A DNA stretch of 64,000 nucleotides from Diaporthe sp. PMI_573 (lineage: Eukaryota > Ascomycota > Sordariomycetes > Diaporthales > Diaporthaceae). The translations under genes and the position numbers were made by a program. This document shows, piece after piece, positions 35,469 through 46,310 of this stretch. The DNA lies in assembly GCA_021399435.1 (NCBI GenBank), contig JAJTUP010000003.1, positions 1,178,001-1,242,000 of the forward strand. The letters are read 5' to 3'. Below the pieces are notes generated by a model. It made no database searches and had not been told where the DNA came from. It saw only the letters and a list, made by a program, of their open reading frames with translations. Every line of letters begins with the position of its first letter. Position 1 is the stretch's first letter.

Positions 35469-35962
35469 CTTGTTCACCTGTGCGTGTGAGACGAGTTACA
35501 GTAATACTAGGACGGCGAAGATCAATGTCGGTCCAAATGCATTTTCGACTCGGTCACTTTGAACGTTACACGACTCGGTCAGTTTGATCGTTACACGAGG
35601 GGAATGTTCAGCTGGTGAGGGGATCGGATCACGGAGCTTACGGATGGTTGGTTTCATGCATTTCCAGGTTGTCATTTCCTCTCGGTGCCCAGAAACGGCC
35701 CCCACGGCTGCCTGCCCCTTGCCCAGACTGAGGGGTGAATTGGGGGGGGGCGGCTTACCCGTCTCAGGGTTTCGTACCCTGGAGGAGGCGAAATCATCTT
35801 GTGCAGGCCGCAACACACTTCTGACCTCATTTCGCTGAGGTCAAGCCTCGATCCACAGACCCTCTTTCGTACTTGGAGACGCACTGTTCCTCACAAACTG
35901 GATTTGTTGTCCCAACAGGCTGTCGACACTAAAAACCAAACCAAACCAGCAACCCACCAACC
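35469..35962. other. Divergent promoter region, MAPEG and Nudix genes
   Basis: 494 nt between two divergent start codons. It contains an 8-nt G run near 35741-35748 and repeated CGAGTCGGTCA/CTCGGTCA strings at 35547-35581. No gene seen. Confidence 0.45.
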
Positions 35963-37084
35963 ATGGCGGCCGCTCAACCCCCGAAATCCTTCCTGGACAT
36001 CATCGACGAGACCGACAGGTGATTGCTCCATGACTGTCCAAGATATCTGTAAAAGTCAGTCCAGCTAACTCCTGACAGCTTTCCTTACGTGGATATTTCC
36101 CGGCTTCCACATGTTGCAGACTTCCCAGTGGACTATTACGCATTTCTGCTGCCTGATGATGCCAGGCCGCACGGCTTCATCCCAGCAAATGTCGTCGCGC
36201 AAATGCCGTGGACCAGTGACTTCGTACTGAGCACGACCGGCGAGCTCCCTCGAACAGTCCAGCTGCTCGACACGTCCAAAGGAACGGGCACCGCCGCGGC
36301 CTGCAATGCCTCACTTGCCCGGCTCATCGACACCGCTCAAGCCCAAGGTCTCTTCCCCAAGACACTCGGCCGGAAGCCTAAGGGCGAGGATTACAGAATC
36401 ATGGGTGCGATGAACTATCAAGGCAAGAATGGTCTGATCCAAATGCAGCGCTCAGCTTCTCCCCTCTTCGGGATTGCGAATCGCGGGTCCCACATGACCA
36501 TGTATGTCAAGTCGAAGGAGACAGGTGAGATCAAGATCTGGGTCCCTCGTCGAAGCAGTCATCTGGCCACATACCCAGGAAAGCTTGACAACACGGTCGC
36601 GGGAGGCATAAGAGCCGAGGAGTCGCCGCTGGAGTGCATTATCCACGAGTCGGATGAGGAGGCGTCCCTGCCGGCAGACTTCGTGAACAAGCATGTCAAG
36701 GCTGTCGGTGTAGTGACATATGTCACGCAGACCGGCAGTGGTGGGGGACAGGATCAGCAGGTAGCGGTCGGTGGCTATGACACAGGGCTCCTTGTTCCCG
36801 ACGTGATTTACCTCTATGATCTCGAGGTGCCAGCAGACCAGGCGGAGACGATAGTGCCAAAACCCGGAGACGACGAGGTCGAGCAGTTCTACCTGTGGGA
36901 TGTTGAGACCGTCAAGAAGGCAATTTTCAACGGGGAGTTCAAGGCCAACACGGCAATGGTTTTGGTGGATTTCTTCGTGAGGCACGCGATCATCACCGAT
37001 GACAACGAGGTGGATTATACCAAGATAGTGACGAGACTTCACCGCCCATTGCCTGTTCCCCTCTGGGCGCCATTAGAGGTCTAG
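35963..37084 (+). CDS. Nudix hydrolase with DUF4743 N-terminal domain
   Basis: A 353-residue cytosolic protein from exons 35963-36018 and 36079-37084. The intron is GTGATT...CTGACAG and the join is in phase. The N-terminal half (about residues 20-140) is the DUF4743-type domain found in yeast YJR142W and plant Nudix20-type proteins. The Nudix box reads VAGGIRAEESPLECIIHESDEEASL. The two metal-binding Glu of the EE pair and the upstream Glu are present, but the usual Arg (or Lys) before the first Glu is His. Relatives remove phosphate from thiamine diphosphate derivatives. A thiamine-metabolite or house-cleaning pyrophosphatase role is the best guess, from family only. Confidence 0.88.
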
Positions 37085-37578
37085 AAGAACAGATAAAAAA
37101 AGAGCAGGAAGGAATTCACCAAAGAAATTACATGATATTGGGTAGCAATTCCGTCCTGTCGGGACCTGGACAGAGGACAGGGACCCCCACCTCCGGCACG
37201 CCAAGAATGGCGATCTAAGCACGACAACTGACACCATCCCCCCATCCGCATATCGGAAACTATACTGGCCCACCACGAAAGTGACCGGACTAGATATTTG
37301 CCACATTATCGGTGCAACTCGATACAACGAATGTAGCACGGGCCGCTGCAGGAGCTGTGTCACTTTGACTAGTACCGGCGGGCAATGTGAACCCTTGAGC
37401 TGCGAACCGGCTCTGATCACTTATAACGGAGCATCAGTGGGGGTCGTAGTGGCATTGCTGGAAACTTAAGTTGAGAATGCGGTCCAGACCATCGAACACT
37501 TCAGGCAATGCCCATGAGCCTCGATGATCTTTCTCAGAATCTCTCAACAACCTGCGTGTCCCGTCTAAGCTGAGAAAG
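37085..37578. other. Intergenic, Nudix 3' flank and transporter promoter
   Basis: 494 nt, no coding feature. Confidence 0.45.
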
Positions 37579-39452
37579 ATGACATCGGACGGACGAAAGC
37601 CGTGGTGGCGAATGCAATGGTTCGCGGATGAGGACACGCCCCAGGAGAGGAAACTCATCGTCAAGCTCGACCTGCTGATCGTGCCCTACGCATTCCTCGC
37701 CTACTGGACAAAGTACATTGACCAAGCTAACCTGAGTGAGTGATCGACCAATCTCGGTCACCCGCTATCTCAGACTGCCAGAGGAGCACATTTTTGCTGA
37801 CGCGTAGAAATCAACGGGCAGACAATGCATATGTCTCCGGAATGAAAGAAGACCTCGGATTCGCGGGCAACGAGCTCGTCCAGTTACAGACCATGTACGT
37901 GGTCGGCGCGGTCGTGGGTCAGGTACCATTCATGTTCCTGTTCACCGCGTTCCCGATGAACTGGATCATACCTTTTCTCGATGTCTGCTGGGGCATATTC
38001 ACGTTGCTGCAGTTCCGCGCCAACAGCTTCGCTGAGATTGCGGCCTATCGCTTCCTCGTCGGCTGGTTCGAAGTACGTATACCGCTGCGCTCGCCCCATA
38101 CTACGTCGCTCACGGCGTGTGAGTGAGAGATGCACGCGCTGACATGAATTCAAGGCTGCTTTCTTTCCTGCTATGCATTATATCTTTGGCGCGTGGTACA
38201 GAGGTGATGAGATCGCTCGAAGAGGCGGCGTGTTTTACGTTGGACTCACTCTTGGAACATTGACCGCCGGATTGATCCAAGCTGGCGCCTCCTCCTCCCT
38301 ACACGGCATCAATGGTCTAGCAGGTTGGCGCTGGATGTACGTGAGTGAGTGAGCTCTCTCCTCGCCCTGGATAATGAATCAAGGCTGATTATCTAAAACT
38401 TCACAGTCTGTGCCATAATCACTATTCCTATAGGGTATGTCTCTGTAATTTTCTTCTGCTAGTCTTTGAGGTCTACCTTGGCGACCCGCTGGGAGGCGAA
38501 AGCGTATTCATGCTGGACACACACCTTGGACGCTTTTATCGTGAACTGGAGCTGACTCTGCTACCTTCAGGATCCTGGGATACTTTATATTACCGGGTAC
38601 ACCAGACAAACCAAACAAATTCTTCCTCAAACAGACAGATATCGACCTGGCAGCACAGAGGCTGAAGAGAGCCGGGCACGCGACCACGGGCAAATTCCAG
38701 TGGCGCGGGATCAAACAGCTTGCTACAAAGTGGCAGTTCTGGGCCCTCATCTGGCTCGATATATTCTTCTGGAATGGCAGCATAAATACGTCGACCGGTG
38801 GATTCTTACTGTGGATCAAGAGCCTGGACCGCTTTTCCACCCCGAAGGTCAATGAGCTCGGCACCATCTCGCCGGCGTTAGGAATATTCTACACTCTGGC
38901 GATATGCTTCGCGTCTGACCTCTTCCTCGGTCCGGCCTGGGCCATTACAGTGGCGCATATCTGGAACATCATCGGGCTGATTATCCTGGTTGTCTGGAAG
39001 GTTCCGGAGCCGGCACTCTGGTTTGCGTTTGCCACCACGTACTCTGCTGTGGCCATGTCCAGCGTCCTGTACGGCTGGGTTAACCATCAGCTGCGGGGCT
39101 CTCCGGCCCAGCGTGCGTTTACGCTGGTGCTCATCAATGCCGTTTCTCAGTCAACTACGGCTTGGACTCCGCTGCTTGTCTTTCCAACCGTGGAGGCACC
39201 CCGGTTTACGAAGGGTTACTCCTTCGTTTTAGCGAATGCCATCTGCCTGATCGCAATGGCACATTTCATACGTATTCTCTTGAAGCGACAAGAGTAGGTT
39301 CGACCCCTTTAAATGGAGAAAGGACATGTGACTAACATACGCACTACAGATCAAGCGCAGGCACTGCTGAGGCTGAGGCTGAGGCTTCTGACACCGAGGG
39401 AGGAGTGGTCACGATCCCCAGCACGGATGGGCCCAAGACCGAGGCCGTCTAA
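37579..39452 (+). CDS. MFS transporter, allantoate permease (DAL5/TNA1) family
   Basis: A 483-residue plasma-membrane anion:cation symporter. Six exons: 37579-37735, 37822-38072, 38155-38344, 38407-38434 (28 nt), 38571-39293 and 39350-39452. The third donor must be the second GTGAGT of a tandem, because the first leads to an immediate stop. The first exon has the family start VKLDLLIVPYAFLAYWTKYIDQANL, then NNAYVSGMKEDLGF, the PMNW motif, YRFLVGWFEAAFFPAMHYIFGAWY and GWRWMYVICAIITIPIG. A GYFILPGTPDKP loop and six more helices follow. The C-terminal tail is Ala/Glu-rich and is reached only by splicing over an in-frame TAG at 39295. Family members import allantoate, nicotinate, biotin precursors and other organic anions. 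It lies directly upstream of an FMN monooxygenase on the same strand. Confidence 0.9.
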
Positions 39453-40068
39453 TTTCTGGAAAGCAGGTCGGACGTTTGCAGTAGTAACATGTGTGTGTGC
39501 ACTTGAATATGATATCATATTGACTTCGCCGTGGAAAAGCTAGCGAGACTGCGCCGCTCTCAACACTTGTGCGAGGCTGAGCCAGCAGCAATTGACAAGT
39601 CTCCTGAAATAAATCCTGCAAAAATATGGAGGCCACAATTATGAGGGCGATTCTACTGCGCGTAAACGCATTGATAGAGGCGTGCAATTTTCTAGTTTTC
39701 TTGCAAAACGTTTGGAACGGAATGGCCTGCATGGTGGTGCTGATCCGGCATCACACCATCCCCATGCAGATGGCAGCATCCGAGCTGATACCCTTGGCGC
39801 CGCCTGGTTGGCGACCGCGTGTGAGCCGACTGCCGAGATTCGGAGATACCATCACGACATATGCAATGAGCACCTCACGAAGCCGGATGGTGCAATCCGA
39901 CCAGCAAGGCTCCTCCGCGACGGGCGCGGGGTACGGAGCTCCATAGGGGCGGGATATATATCACAATGCTTCAATCAGTTACCGAAGGTGTTGCGACGCC
40001 GGTTCATATGGCGGACAAGATATTCATCATTTAGGAGCATCGACTGCCTAAACACCCATTTCCACATC
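39453..40068. other. Intergenic, promoter of the FMN monooxygenase
   Basis: 616 nt. A GATATATATC element at 39953-39962, about 107 nt before the ATG, is a probable TATA box. No other gene is supported. Confidence 0.5.
39953..39962 (+). promoter_or_regulatory. Probable TATA box of the FMN monooxygenase gene
   Basis: GATATATATC, about 107 nt upstream of the start codon at 40069. Assigned from sequence and spacing. Confidence 0.5.
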
Positions 40069-41775
40069 ATGGCAGACGGCACAGCGCAGTCAGACGGTCG
40101 ACATGACCTCGGCAACGGCAGAAAGCACATCTTGCTCAATGCCTTTGACATGTCGACTATAGGGCACCTGTCGCCTGGGCAGTGGAAGGTCAGTAGGCGC
40201 ACCTTATAGGCACCAAAGATGTGACCCGTCTGCACTTGTTTCTAATGCGGAAGCAGAACCCCAAAGATAAGTCGGCGACAAAGCGAGACCTGAACTATTG
40301 GATCGATCTTGCGAAGCTGCTGGAACGGGGCGGGATCAATGCGTTGTTTCTGGCCGATACATATGGCGGATATGACACATACGAAGGCTCACTGGACAAC
40401 TGTATCAGACGGGCAGCCCAATGGCCTATGACCGACCCGACTATTGTGAGAGCAGTCCCTAGAAATATATGTGGCCTGAGTTGCTCACCGTTCAAATACA
40501 GCCCATCTCTGCGATGGCGGCAGTGACCAAGAACCTGGCCTTTGGAATCACAGCGTCGACGTCTTTCGAGCCACCTTTCCTTCTGGCCAAGCGGTTCTCG
40601 ACATTGGATCATTTCACTCGTGGCCGGCTCGGCTGGAACATCGTGACCGGGTGGAAGAAGGCCGCCTTCAAGGCGATTGGGTTGGACAGCCCCATTGACC
40701 ACGACGAGCGTTATCGTCAGGCAGACGAGTACCTCCGGGTCCTCTACAAGTAGGCCAATCCTCGCAAGCACTTTCCAGTAGGAGAGTCACGAACAGATCA
40801 CAGAAAGCTGACAATGATCCGGCGGAAAGGCTTTGGGAGGGATCATGGGCAGATAACGCGATCGACCCGGACCCGGAGAACGACAGCTACGCGGATCCGG
40901 ACCGGATTCGCACGATCCACCACCACGGAGAGTACTACAACCTGGACACTCGGCACATCGTGGACCCTTCTCCACAACGGACGCCGTTCCTGTTCCAGGC
41001 GGGGACTTCACCCGCGGGCTCAGCGTTCGCCGCGACGCACGCCGAGGCGATTTTCGTGTCGTCACACTCGCCGGCGGTGCTGCGACCCAAGGTGCAGAAG
41101 ATCCGGGAACTGGCGGTAGAGAAAGGCCGCGACCCGCGTTCCATCAAGTTCTTCGCCACTTTCACGCCCATAATCGGTCGTACGGACGAGGAGGCGCAGG
41201 AGAAGTACGAGGAGCTCAAGAAGTACGCGTCAGTCATCGGCGGGCTGGTACTCTTCAGCGGCTGGACGGGCATCGACATCTCCAAGATCCCACTGGACCA
41301 GGAGATCACGGCGGCGGACTCGCTGGAGGCGCACAAGGTGCGCAGCATCCTCGATAGCTTCACGACGACGAGCAAGGAGGTGCCGCGGTGGACGCCGCGC
41401 GTGGTGGCGGAGCGGGCGTGCATCGGCGGTCTGGGGCCCGTATCGGTCGGGAGCCCGCAGACGGTAGCGGACGAGCTCGAAAGCTGGGTGCGTGAGGCGG
41501 ACGTGGACGGGTTCAACCTCGGGTATGTGACGACTCCTGGCACCTTCGAGGAGGTGGTCGATCTGCTGGTGCCGGAGCTGAGGCGGCGCGGCCTCTACCC
41601 GGAGCCGCTGGAGGAGGAGCTCACGGCCCGGGAGAAGATCTACGGCAAGGGCCAGAAGGGGCTGCGGGATGACCACACGGGCAGCAGGTACAAGTACGAT
41701 GTCTACCAGGAGGAGCCGGCCTTTGTCAAGGAAGAGAAGAAAGGCGAGCGTTCATCAGACCCACAGGCGAGCTGA
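40069..41775 (+). CDS. FMN-dependent monooxygenase, NtaA/SnaA/DszA family
   Basis: A 500-residue luciferase-like flavin monooxygenase that uses reduced FMN supplied by a reductase. Exons are 40069-40188, 40257-40445, 40502-40749 and 40830-41775, all phase-consistent. The ATG is followed by RKHILLNAFDMSTIGHLSPGQW, the usual family start. LLERGGINALFLADTYGGYD comes next, then the barrel segment ISAMAAVTKNLAFGITASTSFEPPFLLAKRFSTLDHFTRGRLGWNIVTGW, which holds the flavin-site residues. LYKLWEGSW and FQAGTSPAGSAFAATHAEAIF are further family landmarks. The C-terminus (about residues 440-500) is charged. Bacterial relatives oxidise nitrilotriacetate, dibenzothiophene sulfone or pristinamycin precursors, cleaving C-N or C-S bonds. 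With a DAL5-like permease immediately upstream, uptake plus oxidative cleavage of a small organic acid or sulfonate is a reasonable inference. Confidence 0.92.
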
Positions 41776-42259
41776 GGTCGGTGGTGTCAGGCGCGGACAG
41801 GCCTCCGTTGAGCGTCTGTGACTATTCAGAAATTTGAACAGGGGCAAATACACTGTTGCACTAGCATACGCAACCATGTATACCTTAAAGAGTGCTCTGA
41901 ACAGCCAAGAGCCTACATTATTGGTTCCCTGGTTTAGGGTGACTGCAGCTGGATCCTTCCGGGCTGCAGGGGATCAGCCGCGCAAGCCGACGACGATGCA
42001 CGAATGGCTTACAATACACAGCCTCAGCTGGCTTCCAGAACCTATTTTCCACTTGCATGTCTACGTAATCCATGTCGTGTCTTCCTCCCGGGCTAACTTT
42101 GCCAAGCTTATTTTGTGCCGGCCATGACTATACAAAACGTCAATATCTATGGCAGGGTTCGTTCTTGCCTCAGTTTTCCCAAAATGCCTTCTTCCAGTTG
42201 GCGGCCTGGCGGTCAGCACACAAATCTCCAAAAACTTTCCACGATGGTGCTGAGGTGGC
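41776..42259. other. Intergenic, HET gene promoter
   Basis: 484 nt, no coding feature. Confidence 0.45.
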
Positions 42260-44722
42260 ATGGCCAAGCCATCAAGTTCTCAGCTCAGAGTAAATGGCCT
42301 GCCCAATGCCGCCAAGAGCACCGTCTCTAGCCAAAAGGTTACGTTGGAAAGCATGAAACAGCAACGGGAGGAACTGAGCAGCAGTGACGAGCCATCGAAG
42401 CAAACACCGGAGTTGGAACCCTCGGTCCAATCGAATCAGATTTTCGATGAAAAGGCGGATCAAACGAACCAGTCAGGTCACAATGAACAGTTCAATGAGA
42501 TGGTGGGCAGCGATGATGAGGCATCGAGGGAGACATCGGATCCTGGGCACTTGTTTCGGCCAAGTCAGCTGCCACCTGCATACAAGGATACGGGGCAGCC
42601 AGTCCAAGATGAGGAGCTCAATGAAAATTTTGGAAAGGACGAAATCGAATCCTTGGATGCCAATTTCACAGAAGAGGTCGTGACTGAGGACGGTACCGAA
42701 ATCCAAGAGGCTACGAACAGTCTGCCCCTTATTTGGGACTTGAAGTACAACTATCGGCCGCTTTCAAGGCCGGACTCCACCCGCGTTCTCGTCCTCCTCC
42801 CAGCTCAGAAAACAGTGGACGATTTAAGATGTTATATGGACGAGGTTCGTCTCTCCGACGTTGAGGATAAGAACCAAGGCTTCACAGCCCTCTCGTATGT
42901 CTGGGGTGCAGACAAAGCTTTCCACTTGATCTGGTTCGAAAACCATTCGCTTCGGATTCGGCCGAATCTAGACTCGGCGCTTCGAAACCTCCGCCGTCGA
43001 GACCGATCAATCCGCTTGTGGGTGGACGCCGTGTGCATTGATCAGAGTAATCTTCTTGAACGGAATCATCAAGTACAGCAGATGCGGGACATATTCTCAG
43101 CTGCCTCGGAAACAGTGATCTACCTCGGGCCCCAGGATGGTGGCAACACCGGCCTTTCGGCCTGGAACTTTCTGGAACGACATAGCTCGTGGGCTCTAGA
43201 CGAGAACAGAGATGTTGACCGCAAGGTTGCGGCGCGTTTGGATGAGCATTTGATCTACTTCCGAGGAGAAATCAAGGACGTCGAGCTCGACGTGCTGTCA
43301 AGATCTTGGTTCCGCAGACTATGGGTGTTCCAGGAGGCAGTTGTTTCACGATCCCTATCTATCCAGTGTGGCAACCGGCGAATTTCCTGGGATGACTTTT
43401 GCCGAATACTCCTTCTATTGCCGCGAATTCATGACCAGTACGGCTTCAGTCTCCAGGACAATCACAAGCTTGACATTGTTCGAAACATCCACATTTCTCG
43501 CAGAGATTATTTACGACAGCGCGGCCTAGAACGTTTCTTACCGTCCTGGCAGTTGCACAAGACTTCAGGTCCGTCGCAGGGCGACATGGACATCCTGTCC
43601 ATGCTGTCTAGGGCACGTTATCTAGAAGCTTCAGACGCACGAGACAAGATTTACGGTTTGGTGGGCATCTCTACCGGTATCAACGCAGCTGACTCGAGAT
43701 TCGCTATTGATTATCGACTGAGCGTGCGCGAGGTATATGTCAAATTCGCGCGAAACCACATTGAAGCCACGAAATCGTACGACATCTTCTCATACGTAGA
43801 CGCCGCTACCGAATCTCTGATTGATTTCAAATCATCTCAACGACCGCCGTTGCTGCCTTCTTGGGTCCCAAATTGGCACTACCAAGAGTACATATCGCAC
43901 GGGAGCAACAGGACCATTCTGGAGACGCTTCCAATGGAGACACCAACGGAAAATAAAGCTCGTCAAAACCGCGTGGCCGATGGCTACTACAGTCTTTCCT
44001 CTCATCAGTACGTAAAAACAATGGTTGTGCTGGGTCGGATCATCGGGCGTATCGAGCGCTACACCTTGCCTCTCCGCCTACTTGGCATGACCGAGGTTCT
44101 TTTTCAAGACGCAAGAAACAGCATAAAAGATAAATGCCAACGCTTCACGTCCATAATGGAGATGTGGAAGAACAATCTATACTTCGACGGACTTACACTC
44201 AGGCCACAGGAGAGGGAGGTGCCGCTGAAGAGCCCAGCAGGCGGGGAAATATCAGCAGTCGTCAGCCCCCCGCGCGCAAGAGCCTTTGCCTCCCACTTTC
44301 GGGAAGGCAGGATGAGGGTTCACACCTCGGTGGAATACCATCTGTATAAGAGAGCACGGCAGACTGCAGGCTGGTCTGACGGCACCAACAAGGCCTCCTA
44401 TGTTATTACCGACAAGGAGTCCGTAGTCGACGGGAAGAGGCTTGCCATCTGCGCAATGGAGACAGAAGGTGTACGACAGCTGGCTCTTGTACCATCTATG
44501 GCGCACGAACTGGACTTTGTGATACAGATCAGTGGGTGCCGCGTGCCCTTCGTCGTCAAGGCCACTCCGGGTGTTGCTTGGCCGGGGGAGACAGTAGATC
44601 TTAGCAAGTACTCCGGTACTTTGAAGCAGACGACGACGTGCCAGATAGTCGGCGAGTGTTTGCTCAACGACTTTGAAGAGCTCCCTAAGGATAAGATGGA
44701 CACCATGTTTATCATAGTATAA
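42260..44722 (+). CDS. HET-domain protein, het-6/tol-like, intact
   Basis: An intronless 820-residue protein. Residues 1-155 are polar and acidic (Gln, Glu, Ser, Asp), probably disordered. The HET domain follows: FTALSYVWG (about residue 208), IRLWVDAVCIDQSNLLERNHQV (about 250), MRDIFSAASETVIYLGP, then RSWFRRLWVFQEAVV (about 348). The region SDARDKIYGLVGI (about 457) and the AIDYRLSVREVYVKFAR stretch are typical of the het-6 type. The C-terminal part has no extra recognised domain. HET proteins act in vegetative incompatibility and, by inference, in nucleotide-binding-type immune death pathways. Unlike the HET gene at 4-6.4 kb it is uninterrupted. It closes the accessory metabolic region. Confidence 0.9.
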   Translation: MAKPSSSQLRVNGLPNAAKSTVSSQKVTLESMKQQREELSSSDEPSKQTPELEPSVQSNQIFDEKADQTNQSGHNEQFNEMVGSDDEASRETSDPGHLFRPSQLPPAYKDTGQPVQDEELNENFGKDEIESLDANFTEEVVTEDGTEIQEATNSLPLIWDLKYNYRPLSRPDSTRVLVLLPAQKTVDDLRCYMDEVRLSDVEDKNQGFTALSYVWGADKAFHLIWFENHSLRIRPNLDSALRNLRRRDRSIRLWVDAVCIDQSNLLERNHQVQQMRDIFSAASETVIYLGPQDGGNTGLSAWNFLERHSSWALDENRDVDRKVAARLDEHLIYFRGEIKDVELDVLSRSWFRRLWVFQEAVVSRSLSIQCGNRRISWDDFCRILLLLPRIHDQYGFSLQDNHKLDIVRNIHISRRDYLRQRGLERFLPSWQLHKTSGPSQGDMDILSMLSRARYLEASDARDKIYGLVGISTGINAADSRFAIDYRLSVREVYVKFARNHIEATKSYDIFSYVDAATESLIDFKSSQRPPLLPSWVPNWHYQEYISHGSNRTILETLPMETPTENKARQNRVADGYYSLSSHQYVKTMVVLGRIIGRIERYTLPLRLLGMTEVLFQDARNSIKDKCQRFTSIMEMWKNNLYFDGLTLRPQEREVPLKSPAGGEISAVVSPPRARAFASHFREGRMRVHTSVEYHLYKRARQTAGWSDGTNKASYVITDKESVVDGKRLAICAMETEGVRQLALVPSMAHELDFVIQISGCRVPFVVKATPGVAWPGETVDLSKYSGTLKQTTTCQIVGECLLNDFEELPKDKMDTMFIIV

Positions 44723-44969
44723 GCTCATTTTGTCACATATTTGGTGAAAGTAAGATCTAGTGGCAATTACCTGTGCCGAGCATTGGAAGCACATATGCCA
44801 AAACCACCTAATGAAAATTCATAAGTGGAGCAGCCCTGGTTGAGTGTTCATGTGAAACAGAGATATGGATCAAAGTCCAGTACAAATCACGTACGCCAGC
44901 AAATGGCTTCCGCTCCCCGTCTTCGAGTTCCACTCCCTGCAACCGCCGAAGGCGCACAAAGGGCAGGGA
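44723..44969. other. Short intergenic stretch before the PAQR pseudogene
   Basis: In-frame sequence from 44865 may be a 5' extension of the pseudogene, but the conserved start is at 44970. Confidence 0.4.
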
Positions 44970-46103
44970 ATGGACTCCACCAGCGACGCCGCATCCAAAG
45001 CCGGCAAGGCAGGACACCCAATTCTTCTCTCGTTTGATGAGATGCCGGAGTGGTTTCGACGTGAATCCAACCAGTGGATTCTCCATGGCTACCGCGGGCT
45101 CGGCTCGCGCTTCGTTTTGCAGTTGGTCGTACATACATGTACAACGAGTCAGTCAACATCTATTCCCACCTCATCCCGGCCGTTTTCTTCCTGCTCGGCG
45201 AGTGGTATATCCAGCAGTACCCTGCCAGCAGATACTCTGGGGTCACTGGCGCCGATTTCATTGCTTTCTCCTGTCTTTATGTTGACAGCCGTTATGTGCC
45301 TGTCTATGTCGGCGACGTACCACACCTTGATGAACCACTCCCAACACGTGGAACATTTATGCCTGCGACTGGATATGCTGGGTATAGTGATCTTCATACT
45401 GGGCGACCTTGTCTTGGGAATATACATGGTTTTCTGGTGTGAAGCTTTGCCACGCAATATCTACTGGTCTATGGTTAGTTGATCTCCATGTGTACATTTT
45501 TCTCCCCCCCCCCCCCCTTATCTCAGACCTGGTACTTGAGTCTAACACTCTTCTTTACTCAGTCGATAGATCGGAGTTTTCGGCACGTTGACTATCTTCA
45601 TGACAATGCATCCTAAGTTCCGGGGCTCAAAGCATCGCCTCTTCCGAGCATTAATGTTCGTGGCAGACTGGCTTGTCCGGTATTGCGCCCTTGATACATG
45701 GACTCATTGTGTTCGGCATGTCGCAGATGATGATGAGAAAAGCTTTTGGCTATACTCTTAGCAAAAGCAGGCTGCCTTCTATCTGGGACTGCGTTTTATG
45801 CAGTAGTTAAGTCTCTTAATTTCGCACACAAGAGAGAAATCGACCCTGATACATGTGGTTCTGAAGACCAGGTTTCCCGAACGTCAAAATCCTGGTACAT
45901 TTGACCTATGGAGCTCCCATTCGATCTTTCACTTCCCGGTGGTATGCGCCGCTGTGGTCCAGTTGATGGGGTATCTGGATGCCTTCGACTCTGCTCACGC
46001 AAATCTTACTTGTTCGTCTCTTGAGTTACGTAAGAGTCCTAGATCAAACCCGTCTATCGCCTGGTGTTCGTTTATAACTTTTTCCATGAATACCCTTGGG
46101 TAA
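44970..46103 (+). pseudogene. PAQR/adiponectin-receptor (hemolysin III) family pseudogene
   Basis: A seven-helix PAQR-type membrane protein gene (fungal Izh/AdipoR-like) whose frame changes at least five times. Recognisable pieces in order are: LLSFDEMPEWFRRESNQWILHGYR (to 45094); GSARASFCSWSY in another frame (to about 45135); NESVNIYSHLIPAVFFLLGEW to DFIAFSC in a third (to about 45271); FMLTAVMCLSMSATYHTLMNHS to LPRNIYWSM back in the first (to 45474); a presumed intron holding a 14-nt C run; then TLTIFMTMHPKFRGSKHRLF, GLSGIAPLIHGLIVFGMSQMM, AKAGCLLSGTAFY and TRFPERQNPGTFDLW...SHSIFHFPVV in shifting frames. The zinc-site pattern (S-x3-H and a final H-x3-H) is still visible. Coding similarity is high, so decay is recent, or the assembly is poor here. 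It cannot make a full protein as written. Confidence 0.75.
45504..45517 (+). repeat. Homopolymer run of 14 C
   Basis: Located in the presumed intron of the PAQR pseudogene. Such runs are prone to slippage and to sequencing error, which matters when judging the neighbouring frameshifts. Confidence 0.9.
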
Positions 46104-46310
46104 CTGATTCTGAGCATATCACGACGCCGAGGTAGTATCGCGATGGGACACATATCGTATTTACAAGCGTGCGCAGACCGCAAATCTGTGGCCTAAAGTG
46201 TGTAATATACAAGAATTGAAGCTCAATCAATCCCTTTGGAACCCCCCATTCCCAAAATCCTCACTGCCAACCCCTTGATAACAAAACCTCGCCATTTTTA
46301 TACCTGGTAC

